A stretch of DNA of 64,000 nucleotides, taken from the NCBI RefSeq assembly GCF_900086705.1, contig NZ_LT575483.1, positions 3,105,516 through 3,169,515 on the forward strand, in the 5' to 3' direction. Below the pieces are notes generated by a model. It was not told where the DNA came from. It saw only the letters and a list, made by a program, of their open reading frames with translations, and ran no database searches. Each line of letters opens with the position of its first letter. Position 1 is the stretch's first letter. Both the position numbers and the translations under genes were made by a program. The stretch comes from Massilibacillus massiliensis (GTDB lineage Bacteria; Bacillota; Negativicutes; FLKF01). Shown here piece by piece: positions 51,223 through 60,407 of the stretch.

Positions 51223-51999
51223 ATGGATTTAAAAAGAATGATTTCTGCCATGGTGATTGTTTTGGTGATTGGTAGCGCAGGAATTGTCAATGCTTCAGCA
51301 ACTAAAGCATGGGAAATTCCGTTTTTAGGGACGCTGCAAGTGCCAGAGCAGTTAGAAATTATTGATGGAAAGGATGTAATGTTTGCGTTCGTAAAATATG
51401 GTGAGGAAATAGAAAAAAATAAAAACAAAAATAAAATTTTGCGTTCTGAATTTAAGGCAAACCCATACGAAGAGATTGAAAAAGCGTTTGATCAGAATTA
51501 TATTGGTGTTTATCAATTTGCATTTAAGGATAAAGGAAGTTATAATACCGCATTTGGATTTGCAGGGAAAATTCCTGCACAGTATAATGCGAATGGTATA
51601 GATTTTTTTGATGTATTGAAACATACCGATCGGAAAAAACAAGAGGAGATACATACACTTATTCTTAAGACGATGAAAGACATATATGAGAAAGAAACAG
51701 GATTGAAAGACACCTTTGATATCGAAATTTTGGATTTTTATCCTTTGAAACAGTTTAAAAATGAAGAGGTTCAAGTCATTAGTGGTGGTGCAAATCTGGT
51801 AGTTCGGAATTTTAAGCTGGTACGGCCTTTTGCGGTAAAAGTATATTTAATTCAGAAAAATTCTGAAATATATGTATTTGGTGTTTTAAATTCCGGATAT
51901 GATCGGAAGTTTTGGGATAAGATGACTGAAAAAATGCTGCGTACTGCTGACTGGACTTCATCTGGAATAAAAATAAAAAACCCGCGTAAGGATTTGTAA
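51223..51999 (+). CDS. Secreted protein of unknown function
   Basis: 258 aa. Signal peptide of about 25 residues (MVIVLVIGSAGIVNASA), mature part soluble and Lys-rich, with no cysteine. Segments such as WEIPFLGTLQVPEQLEI and VRPFAVKVYLIQKNSEIYVFGVL look like beta strands. No family recognised; likely periplasmic. AGGAGGG ribosome site. Confidence 0.75.
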   Translation: MDLKRMISAMVIVLVIGSAGIVNASATKAWEIPFLGTLQVPEQLEIIDGKDVMFAFVKYGEEIEKNKNKNKILRSEFKANPYEEIEKAFDQNYIGVYQFAFKDKGSYNTAFGFAGKIPAQYNANGIDFFDVLKHTDRKKQEEIHTLILKTMKDIYEKETGLKDTFDIEILDFYPLKQFKNEEVQVISGGANLVVRNFKLVRPFAVKVYLIQKNSEIYVFGVLNSGYDRKFWDKMTEKMLRTADWTSSGIKIKNPRKDL

Positions 52000-52020
52000 T
52001 AGATCCTTAACGCGGGTTTA
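51979..52020 (+). terminator. Terminator overlapping end of secreted-protein gene
   Basis: AACCCGCGTAAGGAT / ATCCTTAACGCGGGTT stem; the left arm is inside the coding sequence. Confidence 0.85.
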
Positions 52021-52040
52021 TCATTATTTAATGAGGAACG

Positions 52041-52811
52041 TTAGTACACAGGAATGTTTTTCTTAAACATTTCTGCGATAATTGCTTCCATTGTATACAT
52101 GCCAGCCGGTTTGCCAATTAGTGATTTGATCGCGAAAATGGCACCTTGGCCAAAAGCGGCACGGCTGATGCTTTCGTGAGATAATCGTATGATTTGGTTT
52201 GGCATCCCGAAAATGATTTCATGACGGCCAACGATTCCGCCAACGCGGATCGAATTTAAGTGATCAGCTACAGAAAGCCCAAGTACATTGGCAATTTTCT
52301 TGGCTGTTCCGGATACCTCGGGTTTTCCTTTAAAGTGTTCTTCGACGATTTCAATATCAGCATGTGGTGTGATCTTCTGTAAAATTTGTGCAGCTACCAT
52401 TAAGACATTAATCCCAAGCGTGATATTAGGTGAGTATAAAACGGGGGTGGATTTTGCTAAAGATTGCAGCAATGTCATATCTTCAGGTTCATAGTTTGAG
52501 ATTGCGGATATGATGGGAATCCCTCTCAGCGCAACTTTATTACAATACAATTGAACACCCTTTGAGTGGGAGAAATCGACGATTGCATCGACTGGATTTT
52601 CAGAAAAAAAATCATCGTCAATGTCAGCTGCTGCAAAAATCTTCCCGGCATCATATTCGTAACCTAATAAACGGCTTGCGTATTTTTCATGATCTACAGT
52701 ATTTTTACGAACTACCCACTGCAACGAGAATGAAGGGTCATGTAAAATTTCGCTGGCAATGATTTTACCAGTTTTACCAAATCCCCAAATGCCAATTTTA
52801 ATCTTATCCAT
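52041..52811 (-). CDS. DapB-like dihydrodipicolinate reductase family protein
   Basis: 256 aa. Rossmann N-terminus KIGIWGFGKTGKIIASEI, IVDFSHSKG, SPNITLGINVLMVAA, and the DapB C-terminal domain with VEEHFKGKPEVSGTAKKIA and VGGIVGRHEIIFGMPNQIIRL. In true DapB the motif reads E-x-H-H-x-x-K-x-D-x-P-S-G-T-A; here the second His, Asp and Pro are changed while His, Lys and SGTA remain. It may be a divergent DapB or a paralogue reducing a related cyclic imine. It is preceded directly by a c-di-AMP riboswitch. Confidence 0.82.
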   Translation of the reverse strand: MDKIKIGIWGFGKTGKIIASEILHDPSFSLQWVVRKNTVDHEKYASRLLGYEYDAGKIFAAADIDDDFFSENPVDAIVDFSHSKGVQLYCNKVALRGIPIISAISNYEPEDMTLLQSLAKSTPVLYSPNITLGINVLMVAAQILQKITPHADIEIVEEHFKGKPEVSGTAKKIANVLGLSVADHLNSIRVGGIVGRHEIIFGMPNQIIRLSHESISRAAFGQGAIFAIKSLIGKPAGMYTMEAIIAEMFKKNIPVY

Positions 52812-52829
52812 GTGATTTCCTCCTCTTTC

Positions 52830-52946
52830 AACGCCTACGAAGTTAGCTGACGGATTCGGACAGAAAGAACATTGCCCTACCTGATTAAGTAACAGGATTC
52901 ACCCCAAAGATTGGATCCTCCGTTTTCGAAAATGAAATTCGGCGTC
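52830..52946 (-). ncRNA. Cyclic-di-AMP riboswitch (ydaO/yuaA class)
   Basis: On the minus strand the closing helix GACGCC / GGCGTT encloses the conserved blocks GGGGTGAATCC, AGGTAGGG and CCGTCAGCTAAC-TTCGTAGGCG of the ydaO class. The aptamer ends about 8 nt before the ribosome site GAGGAGG of the DapB-like gene, so ligand binding could act on translation. The class is normally switched off by c-di-AMP. Confidence 0.88.
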
Positions 52947-53435
52947 TACGATAAAATGACTTAGTTTTTATATGAATCATCTAGTGCCTAGTAATATCGG
53001 AGTCAGTGGGGTGAGCTTAAACGCTTTCCGTATAGATATTACTTGTCTAGTAGATGCATAAAACAATGTGGAAGAATGCAGATATATACAAAAAACTTTA
53101 CAATGGATAAAAAAACAACATCGCAAGATAGAAAAAAATTGTAGCAAAGAAGAAAGTTACTGCTTGATCTTTTGCTACAATTTTATAGTTTTATTTCGTA
53201 TGAATGCAAGGGAAATAAAGAAAGAAGCCATGATACTGGGCTCCTTCTAAAGTATGCATTTTGTTACTATTATTATAAAATACATGCTTTAAACCTGTCA
53301 AGAAAAAGGCGGATATAAGTTGTTGGGAGTCTATTTGGTGTTTTTGGAAAATGATGATATAATCTTTGAGAGTTTTGTATTATGAATATAAACTACAACA
53401 TGTAGTTTAGGTGCTTGGAGAAGGGGTAAGGCGTT
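52947..53435. other. Intergenic region with hairpin
   Basis: Contains the promoter side of the riboswitch transcript and a strong hairpin at 53129-53183 (AAATTGTAGCAAA / TTTTGCTACAATTT) with A/T tracts on both sides. A 60-codon frame over it (53068-53250) has no ribosome site. Confidence 0.5.
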
Positions 53436-54815
53436 GTGAAAGAAAAAGAACTAGATCGTGGGTTGAAAGCACGGCATATCGAGTTAATTGCTTTAGGTGG
53501 TACGATTGGTGTCGGTTTGTTTATGGGATCAGCAAGTACGATTAAATGGGCGGGGCCATCTGTGATGATTGCATATGGGCTAGCGGGAATTATTATGTTT
53601 TTTGTTATGCGTATTATGGGGGAAATGCTTTATTTGGAGCCAGTTACAGGATCGTTTGCTACTTATGCGCACAAGTATATAAGTCCTTTCGCAGGTTATC
53701 TAACTGCGTGGTGTTATTGGTTTTTATGGGTGACGGTGGGAATGTCTGAGGTAACGGCAATTGGCATTTATATGAATTACTGGTTTCCTGATTTGGCTCA
53801 GTGGATTCCGGCATTAATCGGAGTTGGAATTGTGGCGTTGGCAAATTTAGTTTCGGTTAAATATTATGGAGAATTTGAATTTTGGTTTGCACTCATTAAA
53901 GTAACTACGATCGTAGCTATGCTGGTTGTCGGATTTGGTGTAATCTTTTTTGGCATTGGAAACGATGGAGTTGCTATGGGCGTTGGAAATTTATTTCAAC
54001 ATGGTGGATTTTTTACCGGCGGGCTAGAAGGATTTATTTTTGCATTATGTCTTGTGACGGCATCATATCAAGGCGTAGAGCTTGTTGGGATTACCGCTGG
54101 TGAAGCCAAAGATCCTAAGAATACACTACGTAAAGCAATTCAAAATATTATTTGGCGTATTTTACTTTTCTATGTCGGTGCGATCTTTGTGATTTTATCC
54201 ATTTATCCTTGGAATCAAATTGGTACAATTGGCAGCCCTTTTGTTATGACCTTTGCTAAAGTAGGCATTGCTTCAGCCGCTGGTATTATTAATTTTGTTG
54301 TACTAACTGCTGCAATGTCCGGGTGTAACAGTGGAATTTACAGTGCTGGTAGAATGTTGTACACGTTAGCTAAAAACGGACAAGCACCAAAATTTTTAGG
54401 TGAAGTATCATCGAAAGGTGTTCCAAGTAATAGTATTAAAATAACAATCGGCTGTTTGTTGATCGGCGTATTTTTCAACTATATGTATCCAAATTCTAAA
54501 TTGTTTGTCTACATATATAGTGCAAGCATTCTTCCGGGGATGGCTTCGTGGATCGTATTATGTATAAGCCAGATTAAATTTCGCAGAAAGTGGAAAACGG
54601 CAATGCCAAAGCATCCTTTTAAATCGGTCTTTTTTCCGATCAGCAATTATATTACATTAATTTTTTTGCTGCTTGTCTTGGTCGGCATGTGGTTTAATGA
54701 AGATACAAGAGGTGGATTAATTGCCGGAGCGGCATTTTGCGTTTTTATTACGATTTGCTATTATAGTCTTGGAATACAGAAACGTTCAATAGAAAAACAG
54801 ATGGATAACGATTAA
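53436..54815 (+). CDS. Amino-acid permease, AAT family (APC superfamily)
   Basis: 459 aa, 12 membrane segments. [36 protein letters not shown]-like region, [52 protein letters not shown]. Related to but distinct from the CycA-like protein at 11505; closer to the general AAT permeases for proline, GABA or branched substrates. GTG start at 53436 behind AAGGGGTAAG. No riboswitch in front. Substrate not assigned. Confidence 0.9.
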   Translation: MKEKELDRGLKARHIELIALGGTIGVGLFMGSASTIKWAGPSVMIAYGLAGIIMFFVMRIMGEMLYLEPVTGSFATYAHKYISPFAGYLTAWCYWFLWVTVGMSEVTAIGIYMNYWFPDLAQWIPALIGVGIVALANLVSVKYYGEFEFWFALIKVTTIVAMLVVGFGVIFFGIGNDGVAMGVGNLFQHGGFFTGGLEGFIFALCLVTASYQGVELVGITAGEAKDPKNTLRKAIQNIIWRILLFYVGAIFVILSIYPWNQIGTIGSPFVMTFAKVGIASAAGIINFVVLTAAMSGCNSGIYSAGRMLYTLAKNGQAPKFLGEVSSKGVPSNSIKITIGCLLIGVFFNYMYPNSKLFVYIYSASILPGMASWIVLCISQIKFRRKWKTAMPKHPFKSVFFPISNYITLIFLLLVLVGMWFNEDTRGGLIAGAAFCVFITICYYSLGIQKRSIEKQMDND

Positions 54816-54843
54816 GAAGTTATTTACAATTGTTATTTACATG

Positions 54844-54872
54844 TTGACAAATTTATTTAAAACCAGTATAGT
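54844..54872 (+). promoter_or_regulatory. Consensus promoter of the T-box transcript
   Basis: TTGACA (54844-54849), 17-bp spacer, TATAGT (54867-54872), about 30 bp before the leader RNA. Confidence 0.85.
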
Positions 54873-54904
54873 AGATAAAAACAATTGTGTTTTAAAAATA
54901 TATA

Positions 54905-55193
54905 TCTATAAATGTGATGAGGGAGAACGTCGTGTTTGGATGCGTTTCAGAGAGCCGGTGGTAATGGTGCGAATCGGTAGCGCTAGAGATACGAGAATCA
55001 CTCCTGAACAGCAAGGCTGAATGAAGTAAGCTGCGCCGATCTCTACTCTAAAGAGTGCAGTCGTTATCCTGCTAAGGTTGTTGGACCTGATGAGAGATAT
55101 GGATCATTTTGATCTGTAAAAAGGGTGGTACCGTGAGAGATATACCTCTTGCCCCTTTAAGTCTATTGGCTTAAGGGGGCAGGAGGTTTTTTG
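54905..55193 (+). ncRNA. T-box leader, probable isoleucine specifier
   Basis: Stem I with GAGAGCCGGTGG and GGTGCGAATCGGTAGCGC, the antiterminator T-box AGGGTGGTACCG (55122-55133), then a terminator at 55144-55193. Placing the base helix as GGGAG/CTCC leaves GAATCA in the specifier loop, with ATC (54997-54999) followed by A as the codon, i.e. Ile. The codon is inferred by hand-folding. Controls the BASS transporter and LarA-like genes. Confidence 0.85.
55144..55193 (+). terminator. T-box regulated terminator
   Basis: 17-bp stem with arms starting ACCTCTTGCCCC and CTTAAGGGGG, then T6. Competes with the antiterminator. Confidence 0.9.
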
Positions 55194-55286
55194 TTTTTGT
55201 AAAAGCAAGATTTCTTATTGATAAAACACAGTAGCTTTGATGATTAAGCGTATAAGTAAAGGTAAAAACCAAGGAGGATTCAAGTG

Positions 55287-56252
55287 ATGAATTTTTTAGA
55301 AAAAACGGCGCAATTTATTTGTAAGTACATGACATTGTGGGTGGTTGTAATTTCAGGAATTGCGTTTTTCAATCCAGCACCCTTTAAACCTATAGGGCCG
55401 TATATTTCTTATATGCTGGGCGTCATCATGCTGGGCATGGGGCTGACCATGTCGGTGCGGGATTTTCAATTGATTTTAACGCAACCTAAAGATGTATTTT
55501 ATGGCGTGTTTTTTCGGTATTTGATCATGCCGTTGGTTGGGTATGGTGTTGCGAAAGTATTGGGATTATCGCCGGCGTTGGCTGCCGGTATGGTTCTCTT
55601 GGGCGCGTGTCCAAGTGGAACAGGGTCGAATGTGATGACCTATATTGCAAAAGGTGATACAGCCTTGTCAGTTACGATATCGAGTGTCAATACGATATTG
55701 GCGCCTGTGCTTACCACCTATATTTTTTCCTGGCTTGCCGGTTCTATGATTCCGATCGATGTTGGTGCCTTGCTGCTCGATATTATTAAAATTGTTTTAG
55801 TCCCAGTTGGCTTAGGGGTTGCTCTTCATACAGCTGCACCTAAATTAATTGAGAAAATTACCAAAGTTGTACCGGCTGTTTCGGTGATTTTTATCATTGC
55901 AATCATGGCATCCGTGGTAGCATTAAATGCGGAAAAGATGGCAACAATGGCACTCATTTTATGTTTGGCAGTGGCAGTTCATAATATTGTTGGGCTAGTG
56001 CTTGGTTATTACGCCGGAAAAACGGTTGGAATGTCAGAGCGAAAATCCAGAGCTGTTACATTTGAAATTGGTATGGAGAATTCGGGCCTTGCTGTGGCCT
56101 TGGCTTTGGCGCATTTAGATCCGATAGCGGCACTACCGGCTGCGGTTATGTCAGTATGGGAATATGTTACAGGCAGCCTTCTTGCCAGCTACTGGGGCAA
56201 TCGTCAAACAGAAGAAAGCAGTGAAGCAGAAGAAAGTCAAATATTAGTATAA
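55287..56252 (+). CDS. Bile acid:sodium symporter (BASS) family transporter
   Basis: 321 aa, about 10 membrane segments. Family motifs GLTMSVRDFQLILTQP, GACPSGTGSNVMTYIAKGDTALSVTISSVNTILAP (sodium-site crossover) and TFEIGMENSGLAVALAL. Bacterial members move ketopantoate, pyruvate and other organic anions with Na+. Because the mRNA carries an apparent Ile T-box, a branched-chain 2-oxo or 2-hydroxy acid is an attractive substrate; that is inference. ATG 55287 behind GGAGG. Confidence 0.9.
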   Translation: MNFLEKTAQFICKYMTLWVVVISGIAFFNPAPFKPIGPYISYMLGVIMLGMGLTMSVRDFQLILTQPKDVFYGVFFRYLIMPLVGYGVAKVLGLSPALAAGMVLLGACPSGTGSNVMTYIAKGDTALSVTISSVNTILAPVLTTYIFSWLAGSMIPIDVGALLLDIIKIVLVPVGLGVALHTAAPKLIEKITKVVPAVSVIFIIAIMASVVALNAEKMATMALILCLAVAVHNIVGLVLGYYAGKTVGMSERKSRAVTFEIGMENSGLAVALALAHLDPIAALPAAVMSVWEYVTGSLLASYWGNRQTEESSEAEESQILV

Positions 56253-56277
56253 TTTAAAAGAAGAAAGGATAAAAAGA

Positions 56278-57567
56278 ATGTTACAAGACTATGTATTACG
56301 CTATGGTGCCGGTGAAATGGTTCTGCGTATAGAAAAAGAAAAAGTATTGCAAGTGATAGAAAGCAATCCAGTTACGTTTGAAAAAACAGAGGAGGAGATT
56401 CTTGCCGATGCGCTTGCACAGCCGATTGGCAGTGCAAGGTTAAGTGAGTTGGTGCATCGCGGTGAAAAAGTATGTATTGTAATCCCAGATGTAACACGTG
56501 CTTGGCAAAAAACGAGTTTTTATTTGCCGAAACTTATTGAGGAACTTGAGCAAGGCGGCATTCAAGATGAGGATATTGTGTTTATCTGTGCGTTGGGCAC
56601 ACATCGTGGTCAAACTGCCGAAGAACATAGGATGCTGTTGGGCCCTGCATTGGCGGATCGATTTACTGTGGTTGATCACGACTGTTATGATAAAGATAAA
56701 TTAAAATATTTAGGAAAAACAACGTATGGGACACCGGTGTGGATAAATAAGACGGCAATGGACTGTGATCATATTGTTTTGGCAGGCGGTATTGTTTATC
56801 ATTTTCTGGCAGGATGGGCAGGCGGACGAAAGTATATTTTGCCGGGGATATCTTCTTATGAAACGGTAATGGCAAATCACAGTTTATCTTTAAACCCTGA
56901 ACGAGGCAAGGGTCCGCAGCCAGATGTACGCTCAGGCAATATAGAAAATAATCTTTTGCACTTGGATATGCTCGAAGCGGCTAGTTTTGTAAGGCCAACA
57001 TTTATGTTTAATGTGATCATAGCCGAAAATAGAATTGCTGGTGCTGTAGCAGGAAACTATATTGCGGCGCATGAAGCAGGGCGGAATATGGTAGATGCGA
57101 TTGATGGTGTCAGCATTGAAGAAAGAGCAGATCTTGTGGTTGCGTCTGCAGGCGGCAGTCCCAAAGATGTGAATTTATATCAATCGATTAAAACTTTGAT
57201 TAATGCACGAGAGGCGGCAAATCCTGGTGGAACGATCATTATGCTAACAGAATGTCCGGAAGGTTTGGGCGGCAATGCTGATGTGCAGGATATGATTTTA
57301 AATTATGATACGGTTTTAGAACGTGAAGATGCATTGCGAGCGGATTATAGTATTTCTAAATATGTAGCGTATTATTTTTGCGAAACAGCGGAAAAGTATA
57401 ATTTGATTTTGGTTTCCTCATTAGAAGAAAATTTGTTAGCAAAAGCAAAGATTCAAATTGTAAAAACGTTGGATGCGGCAATGCAGCTTGCACACAGCAA
57501 AGGGCAAGTTTATCATACCGTTCATGTGATGCCACATGCAGCGAATACTCTGCCAAGGGTAAAATAA
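56278..57567 (+). CDS. LarA-family (DUF2088) lactate racemase-like protein
   Basis: 429 aa. LarA motifs: PDVTRAWQ, CALGTHRGQTAEEH, the cofactor region YHFLAGWAGGRKYILPGISS (Lys and His that hold the nickel-pincer nucleotide) and MANHSLSLNP. LarA homologues epimerise 2-hydroxy acids. The cofactor synthesis genes larB, larC and larE are not in this window. In operon with the BASS transporter, 25 bp downstream, so it probably racemises the imported hydroxy acid. Confidence 0.88.
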   Translation: MLQDYVLRYGAGEMVLRIEKEKVLQVIESNPVTFEKTEEEILADALAQPIGSARLSELVHRGEKVCIVIPDVTRAWQKTSFYLPKLIEELEQGGIQDEDIVFICALGTHRGQTAEEHRMLLGPALADRFTVVDHDCYDKDKLKYLGKTTYGTPVWINKTAMDCDHIVLAGGIVYHFLAGWAGGRKYILPGISSYETVMANHSLSLNPERGKGPQPDVRSGNIENNLLHLDMLEAASFVRPTFMFNVIIAENRIAGAVAGNYIAAHEAGRNMVDAIDGVSIEERADLVVASAGGSPKDVNLYQSIKTLINAREAANPGGTIIMLTECPEGLGGNADVQDMILNYDTVLEREDALRADYSISKYVAYYFCETAEKYNLILVSSLEENLLAKAKIQIVKTLDAAMQLAHSKGQVYHTVHVMPHAANTLPRVK

Positions 57568-57589
57568 CGGAAAACTGTCCAATCTTTCA

Positions 57590-57632
57590 AAATGGAGGTA
57601 TCGCATTTTAATGCGACACCTCCATTTTGATT
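57590..57632. terminator. Bidirectional terminator, larA-like / lysR
   Basis: Perfect AAATGGAGGT...ACCTCCATTT stem with inner TCGCAT/ATGCGA stem. Shared inner stem with other terminators here. Confidence 0.85.
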
Positions 57633-57667
57633 CTCGTCCTTGTCTTTTTTTAAGTTTTTGCCCTTTG

Positions 57668-58543
57668 TTAGTTCATTCCTTTTAATAGTGATAAAAAATG
57701 CTGGCTGCTGGCCGAGAGTCGGCGGTTTCTTAGCCAAGCAACAACCGTTTGAGTGGATACAGTGGGATCAATAATCGTTTTGTAGGTCAACGTCGCATCT
57801 TCAATAAGCCCTTCTGTTGATTTAGGAACGAGAGCCATACCAAAGCCCATTTTTGCACAGAGGATATTCATAATAATACCGTCGCAGGAGCAGATGATAT
57901 TTGGCGTAAATCCGGCTTTGTTGCACCAGTTGATCAGCATGGATTTCCAGCGGATTGGAACGATAAGTGGTTGATGCTCCAGTTCGATGATGTGTACACT
58001 TGCAGGATCTTCACCACAATAACAAGCGCCTTTTTTCATCGCCAATACTAATGGTTCAGGCGGAAGGGTAATCGATTCATACGTGTCTGCATCAAATGGT
58101 GTTCGAATGATGCCCACTTCGATAATGCCTTTATTTAGAAGTTCTAAAATACGGAAACCGTCACCTTCCCATAATTGAAATGTGACGGCAGGGTACAATT
58201 GATGAAATTGATGAATTAAATTTGGCAGCAGTATGGCTCCCGAAGTGGTAACTGTACCGATAGAAATGGTTCCAACAAGCCCAGAGTGTAGTTCTTTAAT
58301 TTCTTTTTTAGTTCCTTCTACTAATTCTAAAATGTGTTCCACGCGTTCATGCATTAAATGTCCGGCTTCGGTGAGCTTAATTCTACGGCTGCCGCGTTCA
58401 AATAATTGTACGCCTAAATGTTCTTCAAATTGTTTGATTTGCCGGCTAAGGGCTGGTTGGGCGATATTTAATCGTTTAGCCGCATTGCTGATATTTCCTT
58501 CTTCGGCAATTGTGTAAAAATATTTCATATCTCTAATATCCAT
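57668..58543 (-). CDS. LysR-family transcriptional regulator
   Basis: 291 aa. N-terminal helix-turn-helix MDIRDMKYFYTIAEEGNISNAAKRLNIAQPALSRQIKQFEEHLG, then a periplasmic-binding-like effector domain (LVGTISIGTVTTSGAILLP; VGIIRTPFD). Divergent from the interrupted MFS gene, which is its most likely target; it could also control the convergent LarA operon. Confidence 0.92.
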   Translation of the reverse strand: MDIRDMKYFYTIAEEGNISNAAKRLNIAQPALSRQIKQFEEHLGVQLFERGSRRIKLTEAGHLMHERVEHILELVEGTKKEIKELHSGLVGTISIGTVTTSGAILLPNLIHQFHQLYPAVTFQLWEGDGFRILELLNKGIIEVGIIRTPFDADTYESITLPPEPLVLAMKKGACYCGEDPASVHIIELEHQPLIVPIRWKSMLINWCNKAGFTPNIICSCDGIIMNILCAKMGFGMALVPKSTEGLIEDATLTYKTIIDPTVSTQTVVAWLRNRRLSASSQHFLSLLKGMN

Positions 58544-58675
58544 ATTGAGCTCCTAACTATAATAATTTGATATACAAGACATACTTTTTTGATAATTTTA
58601 TTATAGTTTTGTCTATGCTATAATGCAAGAAACCTACTATAGTTATTGCAATGTATCTTGAAAGAAGGAACTTGA

Positions 58676-58876
58676 ATGTTAATTGAACGATGGAAAAAGA
58701 ATTTGGCTATTTTATGGTCGGTTCAATTTATTGGAATGTGTGCGATTACGGGGGTGATTTCGTTCTTACCGCTCTACGTAGGTCATTTGGGAATTACAAG
58801 TGAGGCGAGAATGGCTTTATGGTCGGGTGTATTGATGGGAGCGGCATCTCTTTGTGCCGCGATTTCAAATCCTTTA
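58676..58876 (+). pseudogene. MFS efflux transporter, 5' part (interrupted by IS)
   Basis: First 67 codons of an MFS drug/metabolite transporter: start behind GAAAGAAGG, first two membrane segments (NLAILWSVQFIGMCAITGVISFLPLYV; SGVLMGAASLCAAISNPL). The coding sequence is broken after TTA at 58874-58876 by an IS110-family element and continues at 60408. Confidence 0.92.
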
Positions 58877-58962
58877 CTATGAAAACCTCTTCTATATCCT
58901 AGAAAAAGGACGCACAAAGACAAGCCCTATAATTCAGGACAAAAAATATCGTATATAGACAA

Positions 58963-60183
58963 TCAGGTTGTAGCTGTGGTGGGGCGCTCCCAACCCAAAG
59001 CCGCTAATTTCTTCAAATAGGATTGTATTTTCTTCTCTCGGTTAAATTGATTGTAATATTCCGAACCTAACTCTCGATAAGGAACTTTTGCTTTTAGTAT
59101 GTAGTAAATAGCGATTAGTATGGAATGAGCCACAGCTACGGCGGCTCTGCTTTTTCCTCTTCGCGCTGCAATCCGTTGATATTGAGCTGAAAAAAAGCTT
59201 CCCTTCGTCTTTTGCGCAGCCTTAGCACATTGTACTAACATAGCTTTTAATGTTGTATTTCCATGCGTAGTTTTTCCACTCTTTCGTTTCCCTGCACTCT
59301 CATGGTTACCTGGCGCCACACCAGCCCAAGAACTAATATGTCTTTCGGTTGGAAACCGATTCATATTTAATCCGATTTCCGCTAAGATTGTTTCTGCACT
59401 GATTCTCCCAACACCCGGTATTTCATCTATGGCTGCGATGGCTTCTTCATATTTGTTCAAGTAGTCTTTGATTAGTTTGTCCATATCTTCGATACGTTTT
59501 GTCATATCGTCAATATGATCCAAGACATTACGAAGCAATCTGCGTTGCAAGGGCGAAATAATTCCATCAACGCAAGCCATGATTTCATTGAGTTTAGCGT
59601 GCATACTAGGATGAAGCAGCCTTAAAATCTCGTCTTCATCAAGCTTTTTATCTTGGACAATGCTTTCCAAAAGTCGCCTGGAACTCTTGCCGTTGATGGC
59701 ACTTACTACACTGGATAGTTTCACATTGGCTCCTTCTAGCATTTTCTGCAATCGGTTCAGCTCTCGGCTTCGCTCATCAATCAAGCTCTTGCGATAGCGA
59801 GAGATTTCCCGTAGTTCCCGTTGTTCACGGTCTGGAATATAGCTTGCTTTTAGTAACCCATGTCGAAGAAGATCGGCAATCCATTCTGCATCTTTGACGT
59901 CGGTCTTACGACCAGGCAAAGCTTTCATGTGCTGGGCATTTACTACCATGGCATTGAGATCGGAAAGCTCAAAGATATTGTACAATGGTTTCCAGTAGGA
60001 AGCGGTACTTTCCATGGCAATCATTTGACAACCGGCGTCAACTAACCAAGCTGATAAATCTCTCAGTTCTTTTGTCGTTGTACCAAACTGACGAAGTTGC
60101 TGCTTTCCACCACAGATTAGACAGGCAACTATCATCTTTTTGTGTACATCAATCCCACAACAACGCTCATAAGTTATGTCCAC
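58963..60183 (-). CDS. IS110-family transposase (DEDD)
   Basis: 406 aa, full length. N-terminal RuvC-like DEDD domain (CCGIDVHKKMIVACL, AMESTASYWKPLY, GRKTDVKDAEWIADLLRHG), a coiled-coil middle, and the C-terminal Transposase_20 domain with helix-hairpin-helix AIDEIPGVGRISAETILAEIG and WAGVAPGNHESAGKRKSGKTT containing the catalytic Ser. The gene is intact, so the copy may be active. Confidence 0.95.
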   Translation of the reverse strand: MDITYERCCGIDVHKKMIVACLICGGKQQLRQFGTTTKELRDLSAWLVDAGCQMIAMESTASYWKPLYNIFELSDLNAMVVNAQHMKALPGRKTDVKDAEWIADLLRHGLLKASYIPDREQRELREISRYRKSLIDERSRELNRLQKMLEGANVKLSSVVSAINGKSSRRLLESIVQDKKLDEDEILRLLHPSMHAKLNEIMACVDGIISPLQRRLLRNVLDHIDDMTKRIEDMDKLIKDYLNKYEEAIAAIDEIPGVGRISAETILAEIGLNMNRFPTERHISSWAGVAPGNHESAGKRKSGKTTHGNTTLKAMLVQCAKAAQKTKGSFFSAQYQRIAARRGKSRAAVAVAHSILIAIYYILKAKVPYRELGSEYYNQFNREKKIQSYLKKLAALGWERPTTATT

Positions 60184-60404
60184 AATACCATCCCCTTGTA
60201 GATAAAATATGGCGTGACTTCCTGTAAGTTATTACTTTACTACACGTCCTTTCGCCCGAAGGGGCTGGACAATATGTGGTGCAAGCAGGAAATCATATCA
60301 ATTTTGGGGTCGAGTTCTTGACTCAAAAAGAATCGACCTTATGCCATACTTTAATTATACATCATTGTTTTCGTTCATGGTGATGCTACCGCTTGCGTTG
60401 CATC
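60184..60404 (-). ncRNA. Candidate bridge RNA region of the IS110 element
   Basis: The longer noncoding end lies upstream of the transposase, where IS110-group elements encode a bridge RNA. Visible hairpins: GCCCgaaGGGGC near 60254 and a stem of GGTCGA with TCGACC (outer) and GAGTTCTTGACTC (inner) near 60308-60340. Loops for target and donor pairing were not resolved by eye. Confidence 0.45.
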
Positions 60405-60407
60405 TTA

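Larger units (their letters stand above)
58877..60407 (-). mobile_element. IS110-family insertion sequence
   Basis: About 1.53 kb. Boundaries are set by the split MFS gene: removing 58877-60407 joins codons TTA and TTT in frame. A TTA occurs at both junctions (58874-58876 and 60405-60407). There are no terminal inverted repeats, as usual for IS110. The transposase lies on the minus strand, with about 220 bp of noncoding sequence upstream of it and about 85 bp downstream. Confidence 0.88.

Noticed and set aside
53068-53250. 60-codon plus-strand frame
   Set aside because: It spans a strong hairpin, lacks a ribosome site and has no protein-like pattern.
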